Below, one piece after another: positions 42,040-53,984 of a stretch of DNA of 64,000 bases (the first letter of the stretch is position 1; every line of letters begins with the position of its first letter). Below the pieces are notes generated by a model, which ran no database searches, was not told the DNA's origin, and worked only from the letters and a program-made list of their open reading frames with translations. Both the position numbers and the translations under genes were made by a program. This DNA comes from Siphonodentalium dalli. Its lineage: Eukaryota > Mollusca > Scaphopoda > Gadilida > Siphonodentaliidae. The stretch lies in assembly GCA_032622095.1 (NCBI GenBank), contig CP136066.1, positions 227,546,961 through 227,610,960 of the forward strand. The letters are read 5' to 3'.

Positions 42040-44180
42040 GAGTCCCCTCCTTTAAGAGTTCCCAAAACTATATATAGTATTGGGAACTAAATTTTTTATA
42101 AAATCCGAGGGTACAGAAGATAGTTGGATCTATGAGTATAATCGCGAGTGGCGAACCTAAAAAAAATCAACACATGGATATTCATACATAAAAACTCAAC
42201 AGCAAACGAAACGAGAGTTATTTATCCATGGCGAGTCTGGTAAACAGTATGTCACTAGGTTACTGGATTAGCATCGAACAGTAAGTCACTGAGCACTGGT
42301 TTATCAGCGAATAGTTAATTTATCCAGGAATATGTAGAGAAGTTCTGGCTTGGCGGGTATAATGTGATATATGTGTCCAATATAAATATTCGGCAAACGA
42401 TTATATCCAAGGTCGGATAATCAACACCATGTAGAACACTGGTGTGTGAAGTAGAGAATAATCACACATGCAGGATACAGTTAATTGACATCAACAATTA
42501 AGGATGATAAATGTTATTGTCTGTGCGGCGTGAGAATGTGTAGTAACCGATATATTCATCAGTTGGGAAGGTATATGTAGCTTCACAGGATAGCGTCTGT
42601 GACATCGCTGGTCTTAGTCAGCAAGCGACGTGGAGTCAATGACGTAACGTGTAATGATCGGTGTACATGTAACAGCAGTGTACAGTTGCGATCAAATGTC
42701 AATTATTTTATGCCAATGTCTATCAAACGTATCAGCGATATTCATGAACGATCTGGCAGCATATGCGTCATTTAGTTATCATCTAAGGAGCTGTGGCGGC
42801 GTCAGCGTTGAAACAACGACTGTATACAAGACGCCGAACGAGGAAATGCAGCAACGAGTGTTTATTTTGGACAGTCGGTGGAATAGCTATGTCCGATAAT
42901 CTTGTGAGGACAGTGTCAGGAACGGTCGAAGGTCAGCAGCGGTGTCGCTAGATGTGGTTGAAACACCAATGTCTGGTCCGGTCTGCGTGTCTGGTATGTC
43001 AGCACGGTGTATATTGGATGGTCCATCGCGTGTGACGTCATTAGCCTGACTTACAGTACCAACCATTGATCGTGTTTGGCGAACCCATTAGTTCGACATA
43101 AATGACACGAAATCTAAATAATGTGTTTGTAAAAAGAACACAATAAACCCACAATAGCTAATAAGCATCTTGAAACCAAAATATGTCCAAAGTACGAATC
43201 ATGAAACAAAATCAGTGACTCGCCAATGCAATTTGCATTTTCATAAATTTTGAACCTGTTCGTAGAGCATTTCCATAAAATGTAAAGAAAAATGGTCATG
43301 CAATAAATGAGGGATATGAACATTAAGGGAATTGTGTTTATGATCAATAAAATGTGATCGTAGGAAGTAACAAAAATATGTCTTGAATCATGACATTAAA
43401 GGGAATCGCTAGATATATGTATATCACGCCATAAAATTTCATAAAAAATGTAATTGTCGCTGAAAACAATTGCTGTGCGATAACCAAACATGCCTGCCGC
43501 GACGATATGTATAATAAAACAATCGTGTAACTCTTTGTTGTGAAATTATTGTTAAAATCGGGTGAATTAGCATTCACCATTCCAGTAGAATTAGAACCAA
43601 TCAATGTATGATTGCGACTTCGTTATACTATTCACAGCTATTTATGAACAATCACGTGGTAATGAAATACCACATACATGTACTTCTCCGCTATCTATAT
43701 CATGTTATATTATATTCGCATATTTATCATTGTAAACTAAACTCAATATGCGGTTTACAGAGTGAATAAAATATTATTATACTTGTGCTTGGTATAATCC
43801 ATCTAACGACCATTCTTATTTAATAACGCTTAGCATTCCATTACCAACACCAGGGTTAAATATCCCTGCGTATCGCAAGTCAAACCAGGAATCCGAGAGT
43901 TGTGCACACCACTCGAAATTCCGCTATACCTACATTCAATCCATCCGGGTAATGCTTCGTGGTACCACAAATTGTATGCTAAGGATGCATGGTCAGCAAT
44001 GACGATTAATGATAATCTATTTTTTATTAGTATTACGATTGAACGTTGTAATGTGTGTATAGGCAATTGGCAACTCATCGCGGTGCTTACCGATACAATA
44101 ACCTACATAATACGCATGTCAGCTGAGTTATGGAATCTATGCAATACTCATGCTGGTCAGTTCAATTGTATGTGCAAATT
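42040..44180 (-). other. LTR-element interior downstream of gag, no intact ORF
   Basis: Small minus-strand ORFs at 43114-43347 and 43344-43604 are hydrophobic and AT-rich. One of them starts with TTG and neither has a recognisable domain. A minus-strand frame near 42896-43078 (VSQANDVTRDGPSNIHRAD and onward) has coding-like composition and could be the tail of a lost polyprotein. This is a guess. Confidence 0.35.
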
Positions 44181-44182
44181 TA

Positions 44183-44884
44183 TCATCTCAATAATTTACT
44201 CTTTAATCCTGTGATGAATTGTTCACACATATATAATTGGGCGACTTTTTGTCGAATATTTACTAGCCCATACACATCGATCGCTAATGATTGTAATCTA
44301 TCAGAAAAAACTTGTACAGATTCGTCAGGTGTTTGCTGTGCTGCTTGAAAAATAAGGAGCGCATCTCTGTTATCTTTTGCTTCGCTATATCGAACTTTTA
44401 ATTCCTGCTTGATTTCTGCCCATGTACTTCTGATCACACCATCGGCATTTATGCGTTCTTGTGTGAACTGAGTTAAAAATTCGAAAACTGAACCTCTGCT
44501 GGTCTGCAGAGCAAATTTAATTAATGTTTGATCAGTCGCAGCAATTGCTTGGCCATAACGATATAACTCGTTGGTCCATTCAAGAAAAGATTTAGGGTCT
44601 CCCGAAAAAGGGGTGATAACATTTGTCACACCAGTTGCCATCTGAATTGCTGACGAAATGCGTGTGGCGTCCAACTGTTGGTCTATTGCACTATTAACAT
44701 GATCCAATTGTGTGGAAAAGCGATCTAGTACGACGCTGTCATTTGCGTTTCGTACCTTGTGATTTTCATGGGTTTCATGCAATATAGATCGCATTCGCTC
44801 TATCTCTCCATCAATTTGGGCGCTACTATAATTAACGTCGTCCGAAAAGGAAGGACAGGAAAGGTGACTTTGTGTCATATTCAT
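44183..44884 (-). CDS. Retrotransposon Gag-like protein (truncated, 233 residues)
   Basis: ATG at 44884 is about 255 bases inside the right (5') LTR. The N-terminal 70 residues are acidic and charged, probably helical. ITPFSGDPKSFLEWTNELYR (from about residue 89) is the Retrotrans_gag signature. It is followed by TWAEIKQELKVRYSEAKD and a helical QVFSDRLQSLA segment. Gag forms the particle that packages element RNA. The ORF ends at TGA after LKSKLLR. Frame +1 continues briefly (DKFAHTIELTSMSIA), suggesting a frameshift cut off a C-terminal part. No CCHC zinc knuckle is seen. Confidence 0.75.
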   Translation of the reverse strand: MNMTQSHLSCPSFSDDVNYSSAQIDGEIERMRSILHETHENHKVRNANDSVVLDRFSTQLDHVNSAIDQQLDATRISSAIQMATGVTNVITPFSGDPKSFLEWTNELYRYGQAIAATDQTLIKFALQTSRGSVFEFLTQFTQERINADGVIRSTWAEIKQELKVRYSEAKDNRDALLIFQAAQQTPDESVQVFSDRLQSLAIDVYGLVNIRQKVAQLYMCEQFITGLKSKLLR

Positions 44885-45138
44885 CTTGATTTTAATTACT
44901 AAAGTAATTGGGAATAGAAAAAGGCAAAATTGCAGGTATATAAGAAATTAATAATTTGAGTTGGGTTGGCACATGCACATTCTAATTGTGACATTACAGA
45001 ATTGCTCTAAAACATAGTTCGGGTATTGTGTATATTTAATTTGAAATTATTAGACGAAAAGAAACGTCCTGGTTGGTATAGTAAGTACTCACGTATGAAC
45101 GAAAACACAAGTTCTGATTCCAAGCTCACGAGCACCAT

Positions 45139-45631
45139 TGTCCCGGTGTCTAGGGTTTAGATGTTGAATTGGCCTTGTCGGGAACATTGATAACAATAAC
45201 TGTCCGTAGCTTTTGATAACTTTATATGTGTATAAGTCATAGTGATAAACACAGCAGGAGCATCGGTAAAAGAGGTCTAGTCGGAATGGCTGATGGAGAG
45301 AGAGTGGTTTTTTCGTATCTCTCGACGCCAGTAGTTATTACAACGTATGGTGTATCATATCATGCATCCTAATAAGGTATGATGTATATGATACACCTAC
45401 CATGTGACGTGTATCATGCCATCGGTATGGTGGAACGATCGTGGTCTGATACTTCCAACATATAAGATGGTAGTACATGTCACATCCAATTTAGAATATG
45501 ATCTTGATAATTATGATTGTATCTATTCTATTAGTTATATCTCGATGTGCTGTGTTTATCTGTACAATACGTTATAGCAATAACTGGGAACATAATTATA
45601 TATCAACCGATATCTTCTGTACTATCGGACA
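45139..45631 (-). repeat. Right LTR (5' LTR), 493 bp
   Basis: Near-identical to 41549-42039, with TGTCC/GGACA borders. It precedes gag in the minus orientation and would hold the element's promoter. Confidence 0.9.
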
Positions 45632-45635
45632 GGAG

Positions 45636-48600
45636 CACCACGCTTTGAAATCGGGCTCGTATGTCGAAAAACTCAGGAAACAGGGGACAATCGCTAAGCG
45701 TGGCTTTCAATGTGATATTAAGGCATCCAAAACATGTCTTTGTTATAAAATAAGACATGGTATAGATTGAAAAATGTGCTTTTGATCGCAAACGTGACAT
45801 GTTTTTAGCACGAAAATAGGAGGTTTAACCTTGATTTCGGAGAGAACTAGACACGACACTGAAACGAAATTAGTACGAAAATGTAGCTGAACATAACTCT
45901 CATCGAGGCAGATTGGCACCCGGGCTGGGATTGTTACACAATTGGAGAGAAAGACGAAAATATACGTACCGTAATCAAGCTGAGGCGAGCGACTTTTATT
46001 TATGTCCGATTACCGCGATACAGCGTTCATGTCCGTTCACACACAGTGTAAACGTCCATATGCAGTTACAAACAAAACGGGCGCACATACAGGATGGCCC
46101 TAACTTACATACTTAACTACGCATATGCATACATATATACGCATATACATACATATAAACACACACACAATTACATAAATTTTAAGTTATAATTAAATTT
46201 CAAGAATAATTAAGTCTCCTCTCATGATCTGGAGATATGATATCATGGATATACGAACTGCACGTTTGAAAACATATCTAATTTACAGAAGTTCTTGGTA
46301 CCTGGAAAGGGTGCAATTTTAACTATTGTTCATGGCATAAAGTAAATGGGGTTATAAGATCCAATGGGTCGATGTTTCTTAAATATTGTGTCACAGTAAT
46401 CGCCTATACTAAATTTTACAAATACAACTCCTGGCAGATATTTAGAAAATCAATTTTGAAATACAAATAAATAATTTATCCAGAACCCACACACCCTAAA
46501 CTATTAGCCCACCCACCCTAAACAATTAACACACCAACTCTAAACTATTAACCCAACCACCCTAATATATTATAGTAATAGTATTTGTCCACAACCTTGT
46601 TTCTTTTTTGTTGGCCAAATATCATGTATATATGCATGACATTACATGTATATACGAATTAGGCGGAGGGAATGTATAATTGTTGGTATATATTTAGGTA
46701 TGTAGTTACATTGTTTACATCAGGTTCGTTCTAACTATTTAAAATGTTTATATATGTTCATGACGGTCCTGTTTCGTATCAGATATTTATTTATTTATTT
46801 GAAATCGCACACATAATCACACGTATGGTATATTCGCAGCACGCAGACAGTTATATACGGACCCCTGACAACTCGAATACACATAACAACATTCACCCAT
46901 TCTCCCACGCTGTCCCTCACTCTCTCTCTTCTATCTTGCTCTCACTGTTCTGGCTACTAAACTCACCCTATAGACACCACAGGTGCGGTGCAGTCCGGGT
47001 CGTTCGTGACAAATCTAGTATATATGCGCCTAACCCTTAAATACACATATCCAAGTAAAAATTAATATGTTGTTTTCTAAGACCTACTAAATGTTATTGT
47101 GAGAATAGGTACGGCTGCACCAGTCACGAGAATCTGATAAGTTCATACGATATTAAAGATGGGTATGTTATTCGTGTTTAGAATATGTCAGGAGCATTGA
47201 GATATAACTAATTAAGTAGATAAGTTATCATTGAACAATGTTGGAGAGCAGTCTTATCGGATAACAATAGACATGGCGCGACAACAGTGATACACTGTAA
47301 CAATGTAGAATCATATTAAATTAATATTTGTGTCGGTATAAACTAACCTTGTATTGGTAGTATACGTTCTATGTACGTCGAATAGACATCTGTGCAGTTA
47401 ATTACACGCACGCCTTGTGTCCTGTATATATACCATCGAGTGATCCGTGAACGGGTAGCATACGTTAGATGTACATCGATTACAAATCCGTGTAGTTAAT
47501 TCACATGCAGACGGTATACGCGTATAATACGCCCTGTGGGAACACAGTCAATCTTGTCATAAATGTTCCTATATATAGACTCCATATTATGGATGTGATG
47601 TATTTATCTTTTGTATCCGCGTCTATGTGGAATGCGGATCGAATACAGGCATATATATATAATTGAACAATTCCATTTGCACATGGGGAGGGGTAAACTA
47701 TTGACTACAGACACGTAGGCCGGGTGGTGGGTTGTCCATATTACATAAGCTGAACGAAAAAGGCTTTCTCAACCCGTTAAATCAAACTAATTTATCCAAT
47801 TTTACCCGTATGGCAATATTTATTATTACAATCAAAACATATACCAAATATGCTGATGTAGGCGTAGTGGCTTGGGTTGTGGGGTTTGGGGTCACAATTC
47901 AAAAGCTGACACTTCAAATGGAGTCACAGAATGCTTATTATATATTTGTGATAATCACAAGCCAAATTCTAGTCAACAGTCAACAGAATCCCTCTATGTG
48001 TATTATTTCACCCAACCTTGGGTGTTTATTTCACAGTGGTTTCTGAAATGATGTCTGTGTCGACAGAAAACACATGCAGGATTTGTGTAAATGTTAGCCC
48101 AAACTATATTTCGAAGTAACGACGGCTTTGTTGTTTATTTCGAGGAATACTACCACATCAGATGAATTCAGCCCAAATATATTGACAGGTGTCGAGGGTC
48201 TAACTCTATACTGAGCAATACAAAAGTAATATAATAAATACCGAGTATATTTAATTTAAGGCCAATGGGTCGTGTATGTGCGTTTAAGAGTGTATTGATG
48301 CCTAAAGCAAGGTGAAACTAGAATGCACTCATAGAGATGCCGACTTGCGCAAAGCTACCGATATTATACACTGTAGGGATGCAGGAAGGTATGTCGGGGT
48401 GGGTAGTCCGAGAGGCAAAAAATCATATTTTGTACAACCTCATACAAATGTTTTACTAAAGACCTTTTGTGCTCATATTTAACATTTTAACAGATTAAAA
48501 CTTATTATAGCTGCAAAAACACCTTATTTATGTTACTGGACCCGTATATGAGCTTCATTGGCGGTGACATAAAGCTGACATGTTGCATATGGGACGGTGA

Positions 48601-49942
48601 GGTGAAAAACTTCCTTCCCGACACCCTTCGAAAGAAGCTTCGAGAAATGTAAAACTGAAATAAATAAACTTTTCCTCATGTAACTACCTGTAGGACTTTT
48701 AAACCTAGATCAATGTGTGCATGGAAAAGAGCGAGCAGCTCTCAAACATTAATGTGACTATCAATGGCTAGAAAATAACGTTCATCAGTGCATCAAGCTA
48801 ATCAATGAATTATGTGCATGTTTTATATCAACTCAGATGAATATGTTGATCTCACAACACATACAGTCTGACATAGTGACTGCTTGTCATTTTGTATAAA
48901 GAAGATGTTCCAGTAGACAAGTTGTATCAAATAATGTTAGATAATGTGCTGGTTGACAGACTAATCAATCTGGAATTAGTTATAAATTGTGTCTATCCTG
49001 CACAACGACCTAGGTTTGCAGATACATCTATCAGCAATTTATAAAATAATATTTCCAATTGCATCCTGGCAAATACATGTATCCTCTCTAGATACCGGTA
49101 TGTATTTATTTCCAAAATATGTCAACTCTAGTTGAATTGAAGCTTAACAACTGATATGTCATGGATATGTCTACATAACATCAACAGTGACTCGAAAGTC
49201 AAGATTGAGTTCACTGTCCTGAGATGTTATGAGCTTAAAATGTGTTAGAGTCAAATAGCCAAAACACATGTTCGGTTCGTGTAATAGCTTGCTGGTGGAA
49301 ATGATACCTCACTGCATATACAGGGGATATGCTGGGAGATGTATCATTTGTTTTTGTAAAATTGGATGCATATGCCTTATAATACTGTTTTATGTGCAAC
49401 TATCAACTGCTGATGGGTTACTGACTTACTGTATAAGTGTATTTGTCCACTATATTGATGCGTTAGAATTTCCATTTAGCAGATTGGAATTTGACCACAC
49501 AGGAAGAACTATAGCATACTCTCATCACACGTTGACTTGGAAACTCCATTGAATGGATATGTATGTGGTAGACATATGCCTATCAGCCCATATTTAAAGA
49601 CAAAAATATTTACCTGTATATTCCATTTTATTTTAATTAAACAGCTTCTGAAACAGATGAAACTGTCGTTTGGTATAAAGGAGATAATTTCCCAGTTATG
49701 TGAGTGATATCAGTAGGGTTTTATGCGGATATTAGACATAAAATTAGTTAAATGCCAGATGCAAAAAAACAGCAACCTTTCTGCAATTTTTGTTACTTGG
49801 GCTTGGGCTACAGAGGCTAACATTTTGAAAATTCCCGTGGCATCCTCATACATGTACTCCCTCAAACCTCTAACTTTTTATGTATTAGACTTAACCCAAA
49901 TATTACACAGTAAAAATAAAAATTTCAATTAAAAATTGTTTA
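45636..49942. other. AT-rich non-coding stretch with simple repeats
   Basis: Contains a CATATATACGCATATACATA/(CA)n tract at 46118-46170 and a 22-24-bp degenerate tandem (CCCACCCACCCTAAACTATTA type, four units, 46483-46568). ORFs of 60-104 codons here lack domains and splice support. No gene was recognised. Confidence 0.5.
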
Positions 49943-50092
49943 TGAATAGAACCTGGTGCAAAATGGAACAGTGGAGGTTTCGGGCAATTTCACCTCTTCA
50001 CAATACAAACCGTTAATAAAACCATGCATACATGTAGCTCGCAGACGAGTATGACTCGCCACACAGTAACATTTCACCAGGCTCTGTTCATA
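49943..50092. mobile_element. Small MITE (AGAACCTGG ... CCAGGCTCT), copy 2
   Basis: Reverse-complement relative of 4049-4193, sharing TTTCACC.CTTCACAATACA, CGTTAATAAAACCATGCAT and GAGTATGACTCGCCACAC. Confidence 0.6.
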
Positions 50093-50356
50093 AACGTAAG
50101 TGAATTCACAACTCTTTGAACTCAAGATATAATATGAGCATACGCTAGCGTAATTAACGAACCACAGCTAAAACACACGCATAAGCTAGGATATATCTGC
50201 CTTGTTCAAATCTTATAAAAATTACTTCATACATTCATATTCCCATCAAATAAGATTCAATTAGGCCTTAAGTCGTGGTATGATTAATTACACTTCAGAC
50301 ATGCACAATGGTTCATTAAATTTCGTATAACAATTAGGCCAATCACACATCAGAGC

Positions 50357-51470
50357 TAAGCTTGCCACGATTATTCGACTAACCTTCGGCAGGTGTGCAT
50401 GGTAGTCGACGGTTATTTACTTTCGTCGACTAATCGCCCAAACGGGGGGGGGGTATGGTTGTCTATTTAAGCAGTACTATGCGCAAATACAATGACTGGA
50501 AGTAAAAGTTAACAGTGTATATAGCACAATTTACCACCCGACAGCCTGTTCTGTCGCCACTTCTGATACGGCTTCCTTTGATAACGCAACCGACGTTTGG
50601 CGGTCATCTTCAACGAGTTTGGTGTGCCTTTGATGTGTTACAGGCTTGCCATTGTTTATATATTATGTTTAACTGTAAACGTATCTTCCTATGGATCTGT
50701 AATTAGCGATCATCATATCCAAAATGGACGACATGCATGGAACTGCATCTATATTTCTTTTTTTCAAATTTCATAGTGTAAAACGTGATAATAATTGACA
50801 AAGTCACAAAGTTCGCGGAACATGGAATGTTCAGTGTTACTAGACAGTTAATCCATAACAAGTTGGTGTCATCACTTATTAGTTAGACATACATCACATT
50901 CTCCAACTTGGTAACGTATATACCCCCACCCGCTACCGCGCTGCACGATGCGTTGTACGCACTTTGAATAACAAAACTACAAGTACAGTACCAGGCAGCG
51001 CGCAAACACCGAAACCCGCAAAATAAAATTAAATGCTATAATATGTCAGTTGACGCAATCGGTACACAATGGGATTGTATATAGTCCGTTTTCAATAAGT
51101 ATGCGACAATTCCGCATGCTCTCATTTGGCAGCGTGACCGCGATGCATGTTCACGGGGAACATTGATTGACTGGACAGATATTTGTTTAATGTCTCGTCC
51201 GCGGGAATAGCGATGAGGAGGGCGTTAACCTGCTGCGTAAATTTGAGTTTAGGTGGCCGATGACGGGCGGGGGTCTCAGAATGACCAGCCTGCTGACTGA
51301 CAGATTATAACTGTGTTCAGACTGGATGTAATGTAGTCATTGTAATATCGATTTGATCACGTCTTTACCTGGGTGCATTATAGGCCACATATATAAACGA
51401 TTAATCGACTAACCGTCGACTATAGCGGTCGATTAGTCGATTGTGAATTCTCATAGTCGTGGCAACCCTA
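50357..51470. mobile_element. Non-autonomous hAT-type element, 1114 bp
   Basis: Ends TAAGCTTGCCACGATTATTC and (opposite strand) TAGGGTTGCCACGACTAT share TTGCCACGA, then CGACTAA. Flanking 8-mers ATCAGAGC (50349-50356) and ATCAGGGC (51471-51478) differ at one base, fitting an hAT 8-bp duplication. ATTAATCGACTAACCGTCGA palindromes lie near the right end. No transposase ORF. Confidence 0.65.
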
Positions 51471-51639
51471 ATCAGGGCATGTGGAAAATCGGAGATTCAC
51501 AATGCAAACAGACTACGAGTTCACCACGTCAAACTTAAAACCTAAAAAAAACTTTTAAAAGCCGTATATACCTTTTGTACAAATTATTATAGAATATAAA
51601 CTCCCAACATCTAACAGTGTTCAAAAGATTTAGTCATGC

Positions 51640-51985
51640 AAAGATTAAAATCTAAGATGGCTGCTGGCGGCCATGTTTTTTCGAATGACCCCAAAATGAC
51701 TCGTTCCATCTACATGTCAATATTATGATCCATGACACATTTCATGATGATCAGACAAACAGTATGGCCTGTAGCCCGTGCGATTGAATTTTGAAATCCA
51801 AGATGGCCACGGCCATGTTGTTTTGCCGCATGAGCCTAAAATGACTTGTACCCATCTGCATGTCAATGTCAACAGCTATGACAAATTTCATAATGATCCG
51901 ACCAAAGGTACGACCTGTAGCCTGTATTGTTGACGCATCACACACACACACACGCACACAAACGGACGACGTATACTAAGCCAAG
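51640..51985 (+). repeat. Two-unit tandem core followed by (CA)n and ACGGACGAC
   Basis: AAATCTAAGATGGCTGCTGG and AAATCCAAGATGGCCACGGC head two units of about 140 bp, with CCATCTACATGTCAATATTA / CCATCTGCATGTCAATGTCA and GGCCTGTAGCCCGTG / GACCTGTAGCCTGTA. The array ends in (CA)n, ACGGACGAC and an AAGGCTTTACAAAGTAAAG hairpin. Same architecture as the pearl-like elements. Confidence 0.6.
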
Positions 51986-52099
51986 GCTTTACAAAGTAAA
52001 GTTTGAGCTAATAAGGTTGGCATGCATACATGTACCGGTACATGTATACTAGTGGCTTTCTGAAAATTTGCGAAAACCCTCACATCTATTTACATGCAG

Positions 52100-52222
52100 A
52101 AGAGAATACGTTCGCCTAACAATATTTACCTCAACCTTGTAAGCCAGTGCATTCTCTTATACATACGAGGCTCATTACGTGACACTCGCATATACACCGT
52201 AAGAGAATGCACTGTAGTGCGA
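52100..52222. repeat. Diverged palindrome-cassette MITE
   Basis: GCCTAACAATATTTACCTCA, CCAGTGCATTCTCTTATACA and CGTAAGAGAATGCACTG match the 18426 and 21713 elements. Terminal TTAA was not identified. Confidence 0.55.
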
Positions 52223-52344
52223 TCTGGCCATTAGTTCCCGAGAAACCAGTCTGTCCATGCAGATATGACGTCAAAATGTGAAAATGGAAAGAAACCAGAT
52301 GCAGACCATGTTACACAAAGTGCCGAAATACATACATGTACATG

Positions 52345-53911
52345 TATCGGTGTAACAAAATATCTCCCCCTGGATATCTCCCCCCCCCCCACCCTGGATA
52401 TCGCCCCCCATATATGACTAACAAATCATTTCACTCATTTGATATTGTTTGACCCTGAATTGGCCAGAATTTTTTTTTTTATGATTTAATATTGTTTTTT
52501 ATATTTCAAATTTTTTTTTTCAAATGTCCAGGCTTGATATATATGACTATATAAAGCAAAATAAGCAATAAAAACCATAAGATGATTTTTTTTGTCATGA
52601 TGGTGCTGGGTGGGGGAGATATCCTGACCTGGACATCTTCTCCCACCCAAAACCCTGATGCGAACAATTTTTCGCAGAAGTAAATTTCTCGCTGTTTGAT
52701 GACTATATAAAGCAATAAAATTATAAGGTGATTTTTTTTGTCATGTACATGTAGGTGCTGGGTGGCGGGGGGGGGAAATACTGGTATCCTGACCTGGACA
52801 TCTGACCGCCCCAACCCAAACCCTGACTCAACAACTTTTTCTCCGAAGAAGTTAAATTCTTGCTGTTTCATGACTATATAAAGCAAAATAAGCAATAAAA
52901 CCATAAGATGAGTTTTTGTCATGTACATGTAGGTGCTGGGTTGTGGGAATATATCCTGACCTGGACATCCCCCATAAAACCATAAGATGAGTTTTTTGTC
53001 ATGTAGGTGCTGGTGGGGGGGGGGGGTGGGGGGGGGGGTGGGGGGGGGGGGGGAGATATCCTAACCTGGACATTTCCCACCGCCCCAAACCCTGACTCAA
53101 ACAACTTTTTCTTGGAAAAAGTTTCTTTCTCACTGTTTCATGACTATATAAAGCAAAATAAGCGATAAAACTATAAGATGATTTGTTTGTCATGTTGGTG
53201 CTGGGTGGGGGGGGGGGGAATCATAACCTGGACATCTCCCCCCCAAACCATGACTCAAACAACGTTTTCGCAAAAGAAATTAATTTCTCGCTGTTTCATG
53301 GGTGGGGGGAGATATCCTGACCTGGACATCTTCTCCCACCCCAAACCCTGACGCGAACAATTTTTCTCAGAAGTAAATTTCTCGCTGTTTGATGTCAGAC
53401 TATATAAAGCAATAAAATGATAAGGTGATTTTTTTTGTCATGTAGGTGCTGGGTTGGGGGTGAAATACTGGTATCCTGACCTGGACATCACACCGCCCCA
53501 ACCCAAACCCTGACTCAAACAACTTTTTCTCCGAAGAAGTAAATTCCTTGCTGTTTCATGACTATATAAAGCAATAAAACCATAAGATGATTTTTTTGTC
53601 ATGTACATGTAGGTGCTGCGTTGGGGAAGATATCAAGACCTGGACAATTAAATACAAATAAATTTAAATCTCAAAAGTCATTTTTCTGGCCATTTCGGGA
53701 TTAAACTATGAAAAGTGTGAAAAAAATAATTGTCACTTGAGAAAATAAAATTTAAAGAAATAAAATATATTAAATCTCCAAAAAAAAAATTCTGGCCATT
53801 TCAGGGTCAAACAATATCAAATGAGTGAAATTATTTTTTAGTCATATATGGGGGGGGGAGATATCCAGGGTGGGGGAGATATATTGGGGGAGATGATGTG
53901 GTACACCGGTA
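52345..53911 (+). mobile_element. G-tract tandem-core element, copy 1 (about 1.57 kb)
   Basis: Inverted ends: ATCGGTGTAACAAAATATCT / GTGGTACACCGGT with AGATAT; then CATATATGACTAA and ATTTCACTCATTTGATATTG / CAATATCAAATGAGTGAAAT; then CCTGAATTGGCCAGAA / TTCTGGCCATTTCAGG. Between them are about six units containing GACTATATAAAGCAA, ATAAAACCATAAGATGA, TTTTTGTCATGTAGGTGCTG, a long G tract, TATCCTGACCTGGACATC and TTCTCGCTGTTTCATG. Unit starts (52544, 52701, 52872, 53142, 53398, 53560) show variable period. Poly-proline minus-strand ORFs come from the G tracts. Confidence 0.75.
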
Positions 53912-53984
53912 TCCATGCCAAATTTCATCGCAGTCAGTGCTGAAATGTGGATGGCTTGATGTACATGCATATATGGAACATACC

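Larger units (their letters stand above)
41549..45631 (-). mobile_element. LTR retrotransposon, gag-bearing, apparently lacking pol
   Basis: Two direct LTRs with TGTCC...GGACA borders and a GGAG target duplication bound a 4.08-kb element. Orientation is minus. Gag is read leftwards from the right LTR. A candidate primer-binding site starts TGGTGCTCGTGAG next to the right LTR. A purine tract (AAAGGAGGGGACTC on the minus strand) abuts the left LTR. The interior of about 3.1 kb is too short for a full gag-pol, and no protease, reverse transcriptase or integrase motif was seen. A 4-bp duplication and the gag type suggest Ty3/Gypsy affinity. Confidence 0.85.

Noticed and set aside
43114-43604. Two hydrophobic ORFs in the LTR element as an envelope-like gene
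   Set aside because: One starts with TTG, they are in different frames, the hydrophobicity follows from AT-rich codons, and no signal peptide or cleavage motif is visible.
47732-48046. 104-codon ORF as a membrane protein gene
   Set aside because: No domain, no splice context and no homologous words elsewhere; consistent with a chance ORF in AT-rich DNA.
52506-53193. Proline-rich proteins on the minus strand
   Set aside because: The proline runs come from reading G tracts of a tandem repeat as CCC codons.
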